Positions 49,560 through 63,050 of a stretch of DNA of 64,000 bases are shown here, in pieces; position 1 is the first letter of the stretch; each line of letters opens with the position of its first letter. A model generated the notes under the pieces. That model was not told where the DNA came from. It worked only from the letters and a program-made list of their open reading frames with translations, and searched no databases. The DNA comes from Cacajao melanocephalus (taxonomy: Eukaryota; Chordata; Mammalia; Primates; Pitheciidae), in the NCBI GenBank assembly GCA_963573385.1, contig CAUYLG010018013.1, positions 1 through 64,000 on the forward strand. Reading direction: 5' to 3'. A program made the position numbers and the translations under genes.

Positions 49560-52500
49560 AAGGATCCATAATTCCCATATATTTCATACGTGTGCAGATA
49601 TGTATGTATGTGTGAACTGGCAGATACATGTTGATTTCATCAGGACAAAATAGTGATGCAAACCTTGCAGCAATGATGGGTGTTTTGAGGAAAAAACATC
49701 ACCAGATAACCTGCATGTTTGTTAAAAGTTTTGTCTAATTAAAATGTGTAACTGACCAGTTCTGTGTTGGATTGTTTCAAAAGTGATTGCTTCATAGTGT
49801 ACTAAGATCACCTCTTTAAGGAGAAGAGAGAAAACGCTTGCAAGTTACTTTCACTTACTAGGTTTGCTACATAAAAGCAAAACTGTGAAACTGCAGAGGC
49901 CAAACTGCGGTGTGTGCAGCCAGCAGCTGCAGCTCCTTCCTCCTGGAGGCGCCTTGTCCCAGCAGGAGGACGGCCCATGCGGTGTTGGGAGGAGCCAGTG
50001 TGTTGGGGAGGCAGCCGCCCTAGACCCTGGCCGCCCTAGAGCCTGGCTGGCTGTGACGGGTGCAGCCTGCTGTGTAGACAGCGCTGGGCTTGCTCCATCT
50101 CTCTTGACTTGTGTGCATAACTGCGCTGGGTTTTATACATTGAGGCCGAAAGGGCTCCTTTCTTTGTGCTGGGTGTGACAAAATAGTTGCTGTGTTTCCC
50201 TGTTAATTTAAGATTCTGGTTGCAAGCGACAGAGATGGATTCATGCTGGCCTAGAAAGTTAAAGAGGGATTTAAGGCAGTCTCATGAAACTTGAGGACAA
50301 GAATGGAGAACACAGGTCAGATGTCAGAGAAGAACCGAAAACTGCAAACGGGGGACTCTCGGGCCTCGGAGTACTTGCCACTGTGTCATCTCTCTGAATA
50401 GCCTCACCAGTCTCCAAACCAGCTCCTCTGGGCACATGGCGGGACACGGTGGTTCCACAGCTCTGAGCCTGCGCCCGGCCTGTCCTGCTCCAGTGGCAGC
50501 CAAGTCAGGGAAGCGCTGGGCTCCGCCATGCTGGGCGTTCTAAAGGAGTGGGAACAGTGAAGACCAAGGGTTGCCGAGCGTGTGGCTTTTGCCAGCTTCA
50601 TGGGAAATCTTGAGAAAACAAAGGTCTTCAGTAGGCCAACCATCAGCTCCAGGCGTGCGGTGGGAGCCGGAGGGCTGCTGCAGCAGCTTCGCAGGGCTCT
50701 CATCTGCTGCGGACCCCGACAGGCTGAGGGTCTCGCTGTCGGGCAGCAGCGCTGTGGTGCTGCGGCTCACAGGCCAAGTGCGCTTTGGGAGCTGCCGCCG
50801 TCGCCGCCTGCATGTTTGCTGGGTGAGCTCCAGATTCACAGGAGCCCTTTGTGCCAGCACGGCAACCCCCACCCCATGGAGAAAGCAGACCTCCCTCACC
50901 TGGGAATTGGGCAGAGACCTCAGGCAGTGCCCCGCCTCTCATGACCTGCTTGTCCAGGTGGTGCAGGGCCTGGCCTGGGTGCCGGGAGTGAGGTGAGGAA
51001 GAGGGAAGAGTAATGTAGACAGGTACTGGGCATGAAGTGGCACGTCGGGGCACTCAGACGGCTCTGCTCAGTGTTCAGCAAGGTCATCGGGACTGAGCCA
51101 TCCCTGCTGGGAGAGCTTCTCGAAGCTGGTTGGTGGCTGACAGGCAGGGAGGAGGTGCTGGGGCCTCCTGGGAGGTGGGAGTGCTGGGGCCCTGCTCTTG
51201 ACAGCACCGCGCCGCAGCTCCGAGGCAGCTGCCCCTCACGGGCCAGGGCTGGTGAGGCCAGAGAACGGGATCTGGGCTGAGGGGCTCTGGACTGGCAGAG
51301 ATGGGTGGGTGGGGTGACAGGCATGGAGATGGGGGGTCAAGCACGGTGTCCCCACCCACGGGGCTGTGTGGGGCTGATGGATAGCGGGACTCCTGGATGC
51401 AGCAGATGGCAGCTGATGGAGCCTTGCTCAACTCAGAAGAGGGAGAGCAGGAGAGCGCTGGTGGCTGAGCGCAGCTCTGATGTTCAGGGCCCTTGGCCGT
51501 GTCCACCAATCTCTCCTTGGCCTCTGAGAATATCAGCATCTCCTGACCTGAGGAACAAGTCGTTAAGGCAGGAAGGGCAGAGGCCCTAAAACAGCCCCCA
51601 CTCCTTGCCAGGATGATGGACAGGAAGCAGTGCCGTGTTCCGAAGAACTGCCCTCACCCATGCCGCTGTGGAAGACCCAAGGGAGGCAGAGATGGTGGCT
51701 CCAGATGGCAGCCCCATGGGGACCCTGCTCACTTCACCCACTGGCCCTGGAAAGCCTGGGTGGGCCTGGGCAGGTGAACCCTGAGGCTCCACCAGGAGCA
51801 GCCCCAGCCCCAGCTGCCATGGATGTGCGCTGGGTTGGATCAGCACACTCATCTGCTTAATGGTTTTGCTGATTCCCACCAGCTTGCCTTGTGTGGGAGG
51901 CCTTGTTTTCTGCGGTAGAGAAGTGCTCTCCGTGAAAACCCAGCAGACGTGTTCCTGGGCCCGGCAGACCCCGGATGCGTGGCCGCAGATGCTGTGTAAC
52001 CCAGGACTGGAGTCCAGACTGGGCAAGGACAAAGACCCTGCAAATGCTGACAGCCATGAGGACGGGGCCGATGGGCTCGGCGGGAGCCCTGCACGGGACG
52101 GGCGAGGGAGGCACTGAGCCCGCCCGCGCTGCTCCCGTCTCCACTGGCCTTATCAGAATGGGCTGTTCCTTGGGAAGCCCCGGCTGTCTATGGAGCTGGA
52201 GATGTTGGGAGCTTGTGCCCTCAGCACCGCCCACTGACACCAGCGGGCACCTGTGTGCCCCACCCAATCCCAGGCCTCAGGACACCCAGCACCTGGGCCC
52301 TGCTCCACTGCCACAGGCTTTAGGGTGGGTCACCATGCCGTCCAGAGGCTGAGTCTTACCATAGAAATGCAGACACAACGCAGTGGCAGCTACTCTGTGC
52401 TTTAGAGCTAGAACTAGGTCATTAAAAATGTTGGCCCAACCCCGTCCCTGCCCCTTTCCAAGAGCCGGCTGCCCCATCAAGCTCACATCCCTGGACCAGG

Positions 52501-52740
52501 CTCCAGTAAGGCATGGCCTGCCATAAGCAGAGAGCACTTGGGTGGTTGCAGAGCAGCAGAGATGAATGTGGGGAGGCAGAAGTCACCATATCTGTCCAAG
52601 GGGCAGGGGGCCGTCCATTCCTGAGACGCCCCCAGGAGGCAGGTCCTGTGCGGCACTCATGCTGGGAACCCAAGCCCTAGGAGACCCCCGCCGTGTGAGA
52701 GAAGGGCCTGGACACACCTGGGGCAGAGGACAAAGGGATG
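49560..52740. other. Intergenic GC-rich sequence between CCDC127 and LRRC14B
   Basis: Repeat-poor. GC-rich from 49900 on, with many long but unrecognised frames on both strands, as expected of subtelomeric GC-rich DNA with few stop codons. I cannot support a gene here. Confidence 0.45.
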
Positions 52741-52744
52741 GAGA

Positions 52745-53010
52745 CTCACCTGGGTGGGGGTGACACGGGGGCAGCTGGGGTGGGGACACCTGGGGTGGGG
52801 TGACCTGGGAACGCCTAGGGAGGAGGTGACATGGGGGCCCCTGGGGTCGGGACACCTGGGGAGGAGGTGACACAGGGGCCTCTGGGGTGAAGACACCTGA
52901 AGAGGGAGTGACATGGGGGCCCCTGGGATGGGGACACACCTGGGGAGGGGGTGGCATGTGGGCTTGGGGGTTGGGGACACACCCATGGCAGGGGCTGGCA
53001 TGGGGTGTGA
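52745..53010. repeat. 41-bp G-rich minisatellite
   Basis: The anchor GTGAC or GTGGC recurs at 52760, 52800, 52826, 52867, 52908 and 52951, giving a 40-43 bp period with one shortened unit. Units read like GGGGCCCCTGGGGTGGGGAC. It lies about 130 nt past the candidate LRRC14B poly(A) signal. Confidence 0.88.
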
Positions 53011-53139
53011 CCTTTGAGCAGAGTGGTGGGCACACAGTGACTCAAGATCCCTGGTTTGGGGTCTGAGGGGGCCTTAGCCATACCAAGCACTCACCTCTCT
53101 GAACTGCACTGAAATAAGTGTCGTAAAACGCACTTCTGT

Positions 53140-53145
53140 TTTATT
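53140..53145 (-). terminator. LRRC14B: Candidate LRRC14B polyadenylation signal
   Basis: AATAAA on the minus strand 947 nt after the stop. No other minus-strand AATAAA was noticed between it and the stop. The human gene span suggests the end could also be further on. Confidence 0.45.
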
Positions 53146-53149
53146 TGCA

Positions 53150-54091
53150 TGTAGTCATTCTAGTACTCAGCTGTTTCTTTGCACAAAGTCATTCTTGGTG
53201 GACACCAAATCCACGTGTCTTACATGGTTGTCAGCCTCTCCAGGGGCTGGCCAAGTGCTAGGCCTTCAATCAAACACCTAGAATAGCTCCCGTCAGTCTG
53301 AGCATTGAGCCCTATGGCTCACATCAAATGCTGGTGAGAAGCAGGGGAGGGGGTGGGGCGGAAGCCTCCCCGCAGCCCTGAACGCCCAGGTCCAGGCCGC
53401 TCCTCAGCGGACGCCTGTGTTCACACACTCGGATGCTCCTCACGGTTCTGGGGGCTACACAAAGCGAGAAGAAAAGCCGCTAACAGCAACCAAAAGCCCA
53501 GTGTCCCTGCAGGCTGACCTCATCTCGTCAGCGGCAGGTGTGGACGGCGGGGCGTGCCCAGCAGCGCGTGGGAGCCTCCTGCCTGAAGCAGCGTCTGGGT
53601 TGCTGCTCATTTTCCGCCTCTTTTCTCAGTTGTCTTTCATGGGCTGCTTGTTTTATGCAGTTTCTGTGATGCGTTCTCTGTTCCTCCCTCCCCGCCGTGC
53701 AGCCGTCACATCTGCCCCAAAGCTTCATCCTGCACCCAGTGCCCACACACTGAGGCCAGGTCGGCCGCGCCCCACACCTCCCGGGCTTCTCTGCCCTTTG
53801 CTGTGTGGTGTCTGCTGCCACTGACCCTCAGCGATCTTCTCTTGGTGGCCTCCCTGGCCTCCAGGACCCTGCCTGCTGCCACTCAGGGGCCCCGCATGTC
53901 GCCTCTCCTGAAAGGCAAAGCTTCCTCTCCTACAGCGCTTAGCAGGCTCACCTACGATTTTCACTAAGAAGAACTGCTTTGGTGCTGGTGGTGGTAGGGA
54001 TGAATGCCAGGCCCAAGCCTGGGATCCAGGACCGAAGCCCAGGGCACCTGCAGGCTGAAACTCAAGACCTGTGGTCGGTGTGAGTGGGGAC
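53150..54091 (-). other. LRRC14B: Probable LRRC14B 3' UTR
   Basis: Repeat-poor GC-rich sequence between the stop codon and the AATAAA. It has no Alu and no conserved frame that I recognise. Confidence 0.4.
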
Positions 54092-56070
54092 CTACTCCAC
54101 TTGTTTGAGTGCTCTGGAGAAGTTTTCTAGAGCGGTTTTGAACGCTTGCAGCAAGAAAGCACCAAGCTCGTGGCTCGTTTCATGAATGTCTGGGTCGAAA
54201 CTTCCGAAGAGCGGCGTGGAGACCTGGATGTCCTGTCTGTCGGCCCGCAGCAGCACGGCGCGCAGCTCCTCCGCGATCTCGTCGTATTTCCGCTGGTCGA
54301 ACTTGGACATGGCCAGCTCGTCCTGGGGGTAGGCCGCGCCCTCGGGGTAGCAGTCCTTGGGCACCGGGAACTCGATGCAGCGCAGCGCGGGGAGCTCGCA
54401 GAGGGCGGTGAAGAGTCGCCGGAGGGCTCGGGCCGACAGCGGGTTCCCGAGGAGCTTGAGCTGGCGCAGCTGGTGGCAGGGACCCAGGCCCAGGATCAGC
54501 ATGCCCACGTGGCTGTCTGTGATGCCACACTCCTCCAGCACCAGGATCCTCAGCGTCCGGGCAGCCTGGCCGAGCAGCCTGAAGAAGGTTGAGGGGTACA
54601 GGCTGATCAGGTTGTGTCCACTGAGGTCCAGCACCTCCAGGTGGGCAGCGTGGGCACAGTCTGCCAAGAAGGCCATGTCTGCGTGGTTCAGAGCACAGTT
54701 GGCCAGGTCCAGCACTCGCAGTGGGGTCTGCAGGGGGCTGCAGGACAGGGGAGAAGGAGCGCAGGTGAGAGGAGGGTCCCAAGAAGGAGCCGGGGGCTCA
54801 GGCTGTTTGAAGCGCCGGGCGCTGGGGTGATCTGTTACCTGCAGTAGACAACCCCGCGCCCGCGACCGCGCCCGCGCCCGCCCCCGTGATGGGACGTCCG
54901 CTTTGTCTGTTTGGTGATTTGCATATTCTCTTTTGCTAATTGGCATTCTCTCCACGTCCCTGAGTCACACACGGCTCCGGTTCTTTTCCGGTGGGTCTGA
55001 CTCTCGGTGCCCTCCACCCTGGGCGGGGCCGTGGTCCTGCTACTCTGGCCCCACCCGGAGTGAGAGGCCGCGGGCGGCGCGGGCTCATGGCCTTGGATGC
55101 GAGCAGGTGTCTGGACCGTCTCTTCCTGCCTCTGCAGCCACGAGCCCCCCCCCCCCCTCAGTCCCGTGCCTGAGACTCACCCAAGCAGCGTCGGGATCTT
55201 CCCCGTCAACGTGGAGAAGGCCACGCTCAGCTCCGTGAGCTGCGTCATCTTGCCGAGCTCCCGGGCGATGGAGGCGAGGAGGGGGTCCTGGCCGTCGGGC
55301 GTGGAGACGCAGGTGGGGGGTGCCTCCAAGGCCTTGGTGGGCAGGGTGAGCGAGGCCAGCCTGGGAAAGCCCACCTGGGCCAGCAGCTGCTGCACGTGGC
55401 CGGCGTGCAGCCGCACGTTGTGCACCACCTCCAGCTTGCGCAGGGTGCCCGGCCCGGCCAGACGCAGCACGTGCAGCAGCTGGCCGGGGCTCAGGCTGTC
55501 CGCGCGGAAGCAGGGGCAGCGCACCTGCAGGGGGGCCGGGGCGCCCGGCCTGAGGGCCTGCACCACCTCCTCGAAGTTGCCCTCCGTGACGAAGAGGTCG
55601 GCGAGGACCTCGACGGGGCGCCCGGCGGCAAGGGGCTGTGCCTGCAGCTCACAGCAGGTCCTGGCCAGCAGCCGGGTGCGGCCCCACCTGCCCAGCGCGC
55701 TCCCGCAGGGGCACCGCTGCACCTGCACGTCGCGGAGGCCCGTGAGGTCGGCCACCCGCAGCCGCCGCCCGCGCTGGTCCTGGCGCACGTGGTCCGCGAG
55801 GCCGCGCACCAGCGCCTCCAGGCAGGCCCGGCAGGCTCGGTCGCGCAGGTCCTGGGGGTGGTCGGCACTGGGGCCCAGCAGCGCCCGCAGCCGGAACTCC
55901 TCCAGGGGCCAGCGTCCCAGCACCGAGCGCGTCACCTCCGCCTGCTCCAGCAGGTAGCTGGCTTTGAACAGGAGCGGGTAGAGGTTGTGGGCCACGCTGT
56001 CCAGGCTCTGCCGGGCCACCTGGGGGTGGGACACCAGGGCTTCCGCCGAAATGAAGCGGAGTGACCTCAT
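54092..56070 (-). CDS. LRRC14B: Leucine-rich repeat-containing protein 14B, complete
   Basis: CDS is complement of join(54092-54737, 55181-56070): 1,536 nt, 511 residues (human about 514). The start chosen is MRSLRFISAEALV. An in-frame ATG three codons upstream would add MGT, but the family begins MRSLRF. Exon 1 ends TLLG at a GTGAGT donor. Exon 2 begins PLQTPLRVLDLANC after a CTGCAG acceptor, across a 443-nt GC-rich intron. The protein is of the PRAME/LRRC14 type, with an N-terminal helical cap, a Cys-rich middle and C-terminal leucine-rich repeats (LRVLDLANCAL, LEVLDLSGHNL, LRILVLEECGI, LRQLKLLGNPL), ending LKQVE. Human LRRC14B is reported mainly in heart and skeletal muscle and its function is not settled. 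LRRC14 relatives act in signalling and as ubiquitin-ligase adaptors, which is not shown here. The exon is very CpG-rich, and long frames on the other strand are composition artefacts. Confidence 0.95.
54849..54887 (-). repeat. GGGCGC-rich tract in the LRRC14B intron
   Basis: A run of GGGCGC and GGGCGG units on the minus strand within the 443-nt intron. It has several GGG triplets and could form a G-quadruplex. Confidence 0.6.
55145..55157 (-). repeat. G13 homopolymer at the LRRC14B intron start
   Basis: Thirteen cytosines on the plus strand read as G13 in the LRRC14B transcript, 23 nt after the donor. G-runs near 5' splice sites often act as intronic splicing enhancers. The run is also prone to length change. 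Confidence 0.8.
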
Positions 56071-56930
56071 TGTGCCCACGGCCCAAGACAGGACGGTGCT
56101 CGGTCCTCACGACTTCCGCGCGCCGTGTGCCCTTCAGGCCTATCTTTAGCTGCAGCAGCTGTGGCCGCCGCCTGGGGCCCTGCCGCGGACCCTCGTCATC
56201 TGACTGCTATTTTGGTCCCGGGACGCCTGTGTCTGCCCGGCCTCGGGGCACCCTGCGGTTGGGGGTTGCTCGGCTCGGGCACCCAGCTGTCACAGGAGGG
56301 CAGCCCATGCCCACGGCAGGGCCGGGCAGAGAGGCCTGTGCTCCATGCTGCAGAAAGCCAGCCTTGGCAGCGTTCGTGCTGGCGGCTGGTGAGGCCAGCA
56401 GGCGGGTCCTGCTCCCCGTTTGAGCGGGGCTGCTGCCCAGCCCGGCCCCCCACAGTCAGCGGGGCAGAGAACACGCCGGGCTGAGCCCCCTCCCACAGTG
56501 GCCTCTGGGGCCGCTCCTGCGCTTTGCCTCGAACCTGAGCTGAGAGATGACGGGCCAGGAATGGAGCCGCCGCTTCGCCCCTTCCCTGTGCCTCTCATTC
56601 TCGCCGAGGACGCCTCTCCCAGCCGCTTGCTCCTACTTTCCACAGGAGCACATGGCTGGGAGAGGTGGAGCCTCCCTGATGGGCTTGGATGAGCCCCCGG
56701 CTCTCTCTGAGCTGCAGAGTCCTGTCTGCAACCCTGGGACCTGCAGCCGGGAATGCTGCATGCAGGTAACGGGGTACACCTGTGTGGTGGGCGGTGCCCG
56801 ATGGTTCGCTCCCGGCGCTGACGGTGTGCATGGCTGCTGGGTGCCTGCCCTCCCCTGTCCCAGCAACTCTGCCACATGGGGCAGAGTCAGCACGTGTCAC
56901 TACAGGGCATCATATGTTCATGGGCTTTGG
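56071..56930. other. LRRC14B upstream sequence
   Basis: GC-rich sequence expected to hold the LRRC14B promoter and 5' UTR. I saw no TATA box close to the start and could not place the transcription start. Confidence 0.4.
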
Positions 56931-56934
56931 AGGG

Positions 56935-57200
56935 TCATGACTGTGAGAGACAGAGGCCGAGGGAGACTGAGAGAAAGAGGGACAGAGACTGAGAGACAGA
57001 GACAGAGAGACAGAGGGACAGAGACTGAGAGAGACTATAGAGAGAGAGGGACAGAGACTGAGAGAGACTATAGAGACAGAGAGAGACAGAGGCCGAGGGA
57101 GACTGAGAGACAGAGGGACAGAGACTGAGAGACAGAGACAGAGAGACAGAGGGACAGAGACTGAGAGAGACTAGAGAGAGAGCAGAGAGAGACAGAGGCA
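56935..57200 (+). repeat. Purine-rich simple repeat (GAGACAGAGA)n
   Basis: About 265 nt almost purely of A, G and scattered C, with higher-order units such as GAGAGACTATAGAGA that recur. Minus-strand frames across it give Ser/Leu low-complexity peptides. Confidence 0.92.
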
Positions 57201-57483
57201 GCAATGGGAGAGGGAAGGCGCGGGCTGCCGGGCGAGCCTGGAGGGCCCACCCATGGGTGCTCCACCAGCCTCGCTGCCTGCCCTCCTGGATTTGTTCCCT
57301 GAGCTGAGCAGTGCTGCCCCCTGGGAGGGGGACCCAGGTGGAGGGGACTGTGCTTGGTGGTGGCCCCAGGCACTGTCTGGCAGGCAGACGTGTGTATGAG
57401 GAGGTGGGTGGGCCCCAACCCCACCCTTCAGGGGTGGCCACCCTCGCTGGCTGAGGAGGTGGGCCCTGGGGCTCCCCTCATGA

Positions 57484-57885
<402 letters not shown>

Positions 57886-57889
57886 ATTA

Positions 57890-59990
57890 AAGAAGTTTTT
57901 AACAAGTCCGTATTCAGACAGTAAACACTTGCAACAGCTGCAGGTAACACCATTTCCCAAACATCATTTGGGTTCTGAAAAGTGGTTTCCAGAACCTTCC
58001 TTTTACCTACCCCAGCTCTGTGGGGGGCCCCTGGGTCTCGGAGAGTGGAGGCCATGGCTGGGAAGGTGGGCCAAGGTCTCAGGCCCCGGCAGCCTCCCTC
58101 TCTCCCTTACTGTTCTTTTTGAGAGGGGTGGTCCTCTTGGGGTTCCCATGCCAGCAGGACGGCCCAGCACACGTCCCGTCAGCCTCAGGCCCAGCTCTGG
58201 CGCTACGGTCCCAGCGGGGGGGGGGGGCACAGCTCTGGGCTCCCTGCAGGAAACGCCACTGGAAACGGGGGAGGTCTTTCTCAGACTAATTCAAGTGCTG
58301 TCTTGCTAACTACGCAGGACCTCCTAAAACCAAAATGAGCCAAGATTCCAGTTCTGTGCAGAGATGGCTGGAGCATCCCACCCACTGGCCTTCACGGGTC
58401 TGAGAGGCCGCGGGGCACACTGGTCCTAGGGTGGCTCACCCTGGCTCTGAGGCACCGGCCATGGGCGGTGGGCATGGCGCTGGGGGGCTGGGGGCTGGTG
58501 CTCCCACCCTGGGTCACTCCATGACCTTTGGAGGGCGGGAGGGCTCTGGGCTGCACGAGCAGGGGGCGCTGCCGCTGGCGGGCAGGGCTGAGTCCCTGCT
58601 GGACCAGGGGTAGAGGAACCATCCAGGAGCGAAGCAAGAGAGGCCAGGCCAGGCCTGGTGGGGGGCCCACTGTGGGCGACCGCAGGCCCTGAGCTTTGGT
58701 GTGGGCAGCGCCTGCCTGAGAGCTTCGTTTCCAGGCCTGTGCGTAGTCTGGCTCCCCACCACGGGGGCTCTCCCTGGAGGACCCGCCTGCATCACAGCTG
58801 CCCAAAGACAACTGCTGCTACTCACGTCACACAGGCCTCTCCCCAGGACCCTCTGCCCCCTAAGGCTGCGACAGCACAGGCGTGGCCTGGCCCCCAGCGA
58901 GGCCTCTGGGATGGACACATGGTGGCCAGGCAGGACGGGGAGCATCGCGGCGCCTGCCTCCAGTGCCAAAGCTTGGGAGGCTCCTCTGTGGGGCGGATCT
59001 GCAGCTTAGGGGATCCAGGTCCCAGCCAGATGGGGCACAGGGCGGCTGCAGCACCACCCAGCTGGTGTCACGGGGGTTCCATGGGTAACAGGGTTTGCTG
59101 CTCCGATCTGGAACAAGAGCGTCTGCCTCGTAGCAGCTGCACGGGTGACACAGAAGCTCTCGTGTGACTCACCTCGCAGTGTGGAAAACAGTCTCTGTAC
59201 ATGACAAGCACACAGAACCCACATTTACCCACCGTTTTGTAACGGAATTCTGGACCAAGGCCCCAGGTGCTCAGTTTGGGCTCAGCCAAGGTGCTGGGGC
59301 ACCTTGGGGATGGTGCTGAGGCATGGGTGAGAGCCGCGGAGCTCACCACCCGGCATTGCTCAGGCGGCTTGGAAGGAGGCACCGCTGGTGGAGGTGAGGG
59401 GCCGCTGTGGGGCTGCGGCCGAGAGCCACGCCCGGGCAGAGAGCAACTGTGGGAGGAGCTGGGTCAGGCTGGGGCTCCAGGGCTGTCCCCCAACCTGCTC
59501 GGCGATGGCTCCGGGCTGGCGTCACTGCAGATGATGGGGAGGCATTGGGGCCGTCCCCATGTCCCCCGTGGGGCTCCCAGCACGCCCAGCACTGGGTGGA
59601 GGTGGCCCCACACGGCGGGGCCAGTGAGCCTGAGGGACACAGTGGCCGCCTCTCTGCTTCTCAGCACCAGCTTTGGCTCATGGCCCGGAGCCCTATGGAG
59701 AAACGTTTCTCGTCTAAATGCCATGTTTGTCTGTTGGTGACGCCCACGAGGCGTGATTCAGACAGAAGCACCACTCTGCTTAGAAACAGGTTATTTCCTA
59801 ACCCTGCAGGCCACGGTGTGGAAACCAGAGCCAAATCCCAGTGGGCAGCAGGCCAGAGACAGCGGTGCTCAGGTCCAGCCGGTGTGCACGACTCAGCGTG
59901 GACCTCTTCCGCCAGCAGGAAGCCTCCATTTCACACGGGGGCTGGCTCCAGCACAGTTTGACGTGCAAGTGAAACTCAAAAAACAGAAAA
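57890..59990. other. GC-rich sequence, no gene recognised
   Basis: It has a G12 run at 58216-58227 and long frames on both strands. This is where the 3' end of PLEKHG4B (minus strand) might be expected from human gene order, but I recognised no exon. Confidence 0.4.
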
Positions 59991-59992
59991 CG

Positions 59993-60915
<923 letters not shown>

Positions 60916-60919
60916 AAGT

Positions 60920-62029
60920 TTTTCTGAAATCAGTAATGTCTCAATTATGAAGTTACTTCTGATTTGAAAATACTTTTTGGGTAAGTAATAAGCAAACTCA
61001 AGACATTTTAAATTCAAGGCAAAGTAGCTAAAAAACAAAAATCACGCTCTCCTACATACTAATATCCTGCCAAGTAGGTAAGTGTGAAAGTAATGTTCAG
61101 ACATATGACCTTCTGTTCAATCCAAATCAATCATCTTGAGATATTTCGTGATGGCTATTCTTGTGATTTAAGTACTTCATAATAAAATCCATGTTTTATT
61201 TTGCTTTGTTTTAGGAAAGGCCTGAACAATCCCCCTACAGTAGCATTCTGGCAAACACTCTTAAATTATATGATCCACCAGGTTCAACTCTGTTGCTACA
61301 ATCACTTTCAAAGAAGATGGTTATAATACATTATCATTACAGCTATACAATCCAAGCTGAATTTTCCTTGGCTGAATTCCTAACATTTTAATGCTGAAAT
61401 TGATCTGTTTTAAAAACATCATGTGAAGGGTTTTTAAATACCATACATGCCCAAGCTCTTTATTTTAAATGCTTTAGAAATGAGCTTGCATAAACAGGAA
61501 AAAAAAAATCTGTTCTCTAATCTAGCATTAAGCATATTTTAAAGAACAACAGGCATGTTTCCAAACAGACTACTGCAGTATACAAATTACCCAGCAGGAA
61601 TGAGGATAACAATGCTTCTTAGATGGGTTTAGAACCCAGAGAAAGCTGACATTTCATCAAAGTTGTCTTGGAAACAATACTCTTCGTGTTATTTCAAACA
61701 CAAGAGGTGTGTATTTGGGCGTAGGCTATTTCTTGTGAAGCAGTCAGCTGGTAAGGCTGCCAAGGTTCTAGTGCAGCAATGAGAAATGAGAAGGGAAGCA
61801 CTGAAATTACACAAGCCGTTCGCATGCACACGGGCCCAACCATGACAAACATGCCAGGCTCCAAGCCAGTTCCCACTTGGGCAGACTTTACCTCTAAAAC
61901 TACTGTGTTAGACTGACTCCAATAGTGGCTGCAATTTTTCACACCTCCCTGTAGCCACATTTGGTAGGGCTCTGTCACACTGATTAGACTCAGCCATATG
62001 ACTTGCTTTGGCCAGTGGCAGGCCACCCA
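60920..62029. other. AT-rich intergenic sequence
   Basis: Mostly unique. From about 61910 it resembles an old MLT1-type LTR remnant (CCATATGACTTGCTTTGGCCAGTG). Confidence 0.45.
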
Positions 62030-62153
62030 CCTGACTGTAGCCATATAAGCAAATTCAAGCCTGGCTAGAGAACAGCTTCCGCCGCAGCCAACACAGAGAC
62101 TAATGAAATGCAACAAATGCTTTCCATTTCTTACCAGTATAATTTTGGAACAC
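62030..62153 (+). repeat. Direct repeat, copy 1
   Basis: About 120 nt from CTGACTGTAGCCATATAAGC to TTTTGGAA, repeated at 62648-62769 with roughly 10% differences. Confidence 0.88.
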
Positions 62154-62280
62154 ATGATGCAAAGAGAGGCTCCTAGACTCTGCACTAGTGTCAAAAGAAC
62201 AAGTCTTGGCTAGCCTGCTAGAGGGATACCATAGATACATAAGGGAGAGCCAGGTGAGTTGAGCTAAAGACTTTCTGGAC

Positions 62281-62632
62281 CAGCAGTCCTCAATCTTTTT
62301 GGCACCAAGGACTGGTTTCGTGGAAGGCAACTTTTCCACGGATAGAGGGCGTGGTGGTGGTGGTGGTGGTTTTGGGATGAAACTTTTCCACTTCAGATCA
62401 GCAGGCAACAGTCAGATTCTCATAAAGAGTGTACAACCTAGATCCCTGGCATGCACAGTTCACAATAGGGTTCACACACCTATGAGAATCTAACACTGCT
62501 GCTGATGTGACAGGAGGTGGCACTCAGGTGGTAATGCCCACTCACTTGCCACTCACCTCCTGCTGTGCAGTCTGGTTTCTAACAGGCCACAGCCCAGTAC
62601 CAGTCTGTGGCGTGGGGTTTGGAGATCCCTGT
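62281..62632 (+). mobile_element. MER1-type hAT-Charlie element, second copy
   Basis: Starts CAGCAGTCCTCAATCTTTTT and ends GGAGATCCCTG. Flanking 8-mers TTCTGGAC and TTCTAGAC match 7 of 8, a good hAT target duplication. A (GGT)n run lies at 62350. Confidence 0.88.
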
Positions 62633-62647
62633 TCTAGACCTCCCAGC

Positions 62648-62769
62648 TGACTGTTGACATACAAGCAAATTCAAACCCGGCTAGAGAGAACAGCTTCCAC
62701 CGCAGCCGACACAAAGACTAATGAGATGTAACAAATGCTTTCCATTTCTTACTAGTATGTTTTGGAAAA
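62648..62769 (+). repeat. Direct repeat, copy 2
   Basis: Second copy of the 62030-62153 sequence, starting 16 nt after the MER1 element. Confidence 0.88.
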
Positions 62770-63050
62770 AGTTCTTAGATAGTAATTGCTAACCAATATA
62801 ACCATTTAATTGAGGATGTGCATTACAGGAATAAATATTCCTTCCCATTTTGAAGACATCCGTATTAGGAGTAGATGAAAATAATATAAATTAACAAGCA
62901 ACCTCATTCCTTTTCGTTCTCACCTTTCTATGGAATATGATTTCTTATATCTTAAGAAACGAGTCAGCTTATGTATAAATGATAAGCTGTCATAACAAGT
63001 TCATTACAGCTTCACCAACACCATGTCCACATGTATCATCACTGTATATG
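62770..63050. other. AT-rich intergenic sequence
   Basis: No recognised feature. Confidence 0.5.

Noticed and set aside
52583..53035. Pro/His-rich minus-strand frame of 150 codons
   Set aside because: It reads through the 41-bp minisatellite. A 41-bp period shifts frame each unit, so it is not a selected repeat protein.
54180..54782. 200-codon minus-strand frame over LRRC14B exon 2
   Set aside because: It is a second frame of the same exon. The real frame has the leucine-rich repeats and joins exon 1 in phase.
55097..56064. Long plus-strand frames of 286 and 222 codons
   Set aside because: They are antisense shadows of the GC-rich LRRC14B exon 1.
56935..57441. Ser/Leu-rich minus-strand frame over the purine repeat
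   Set aside because: It is low-complexity translation of (CTCTGTCTCT)n.
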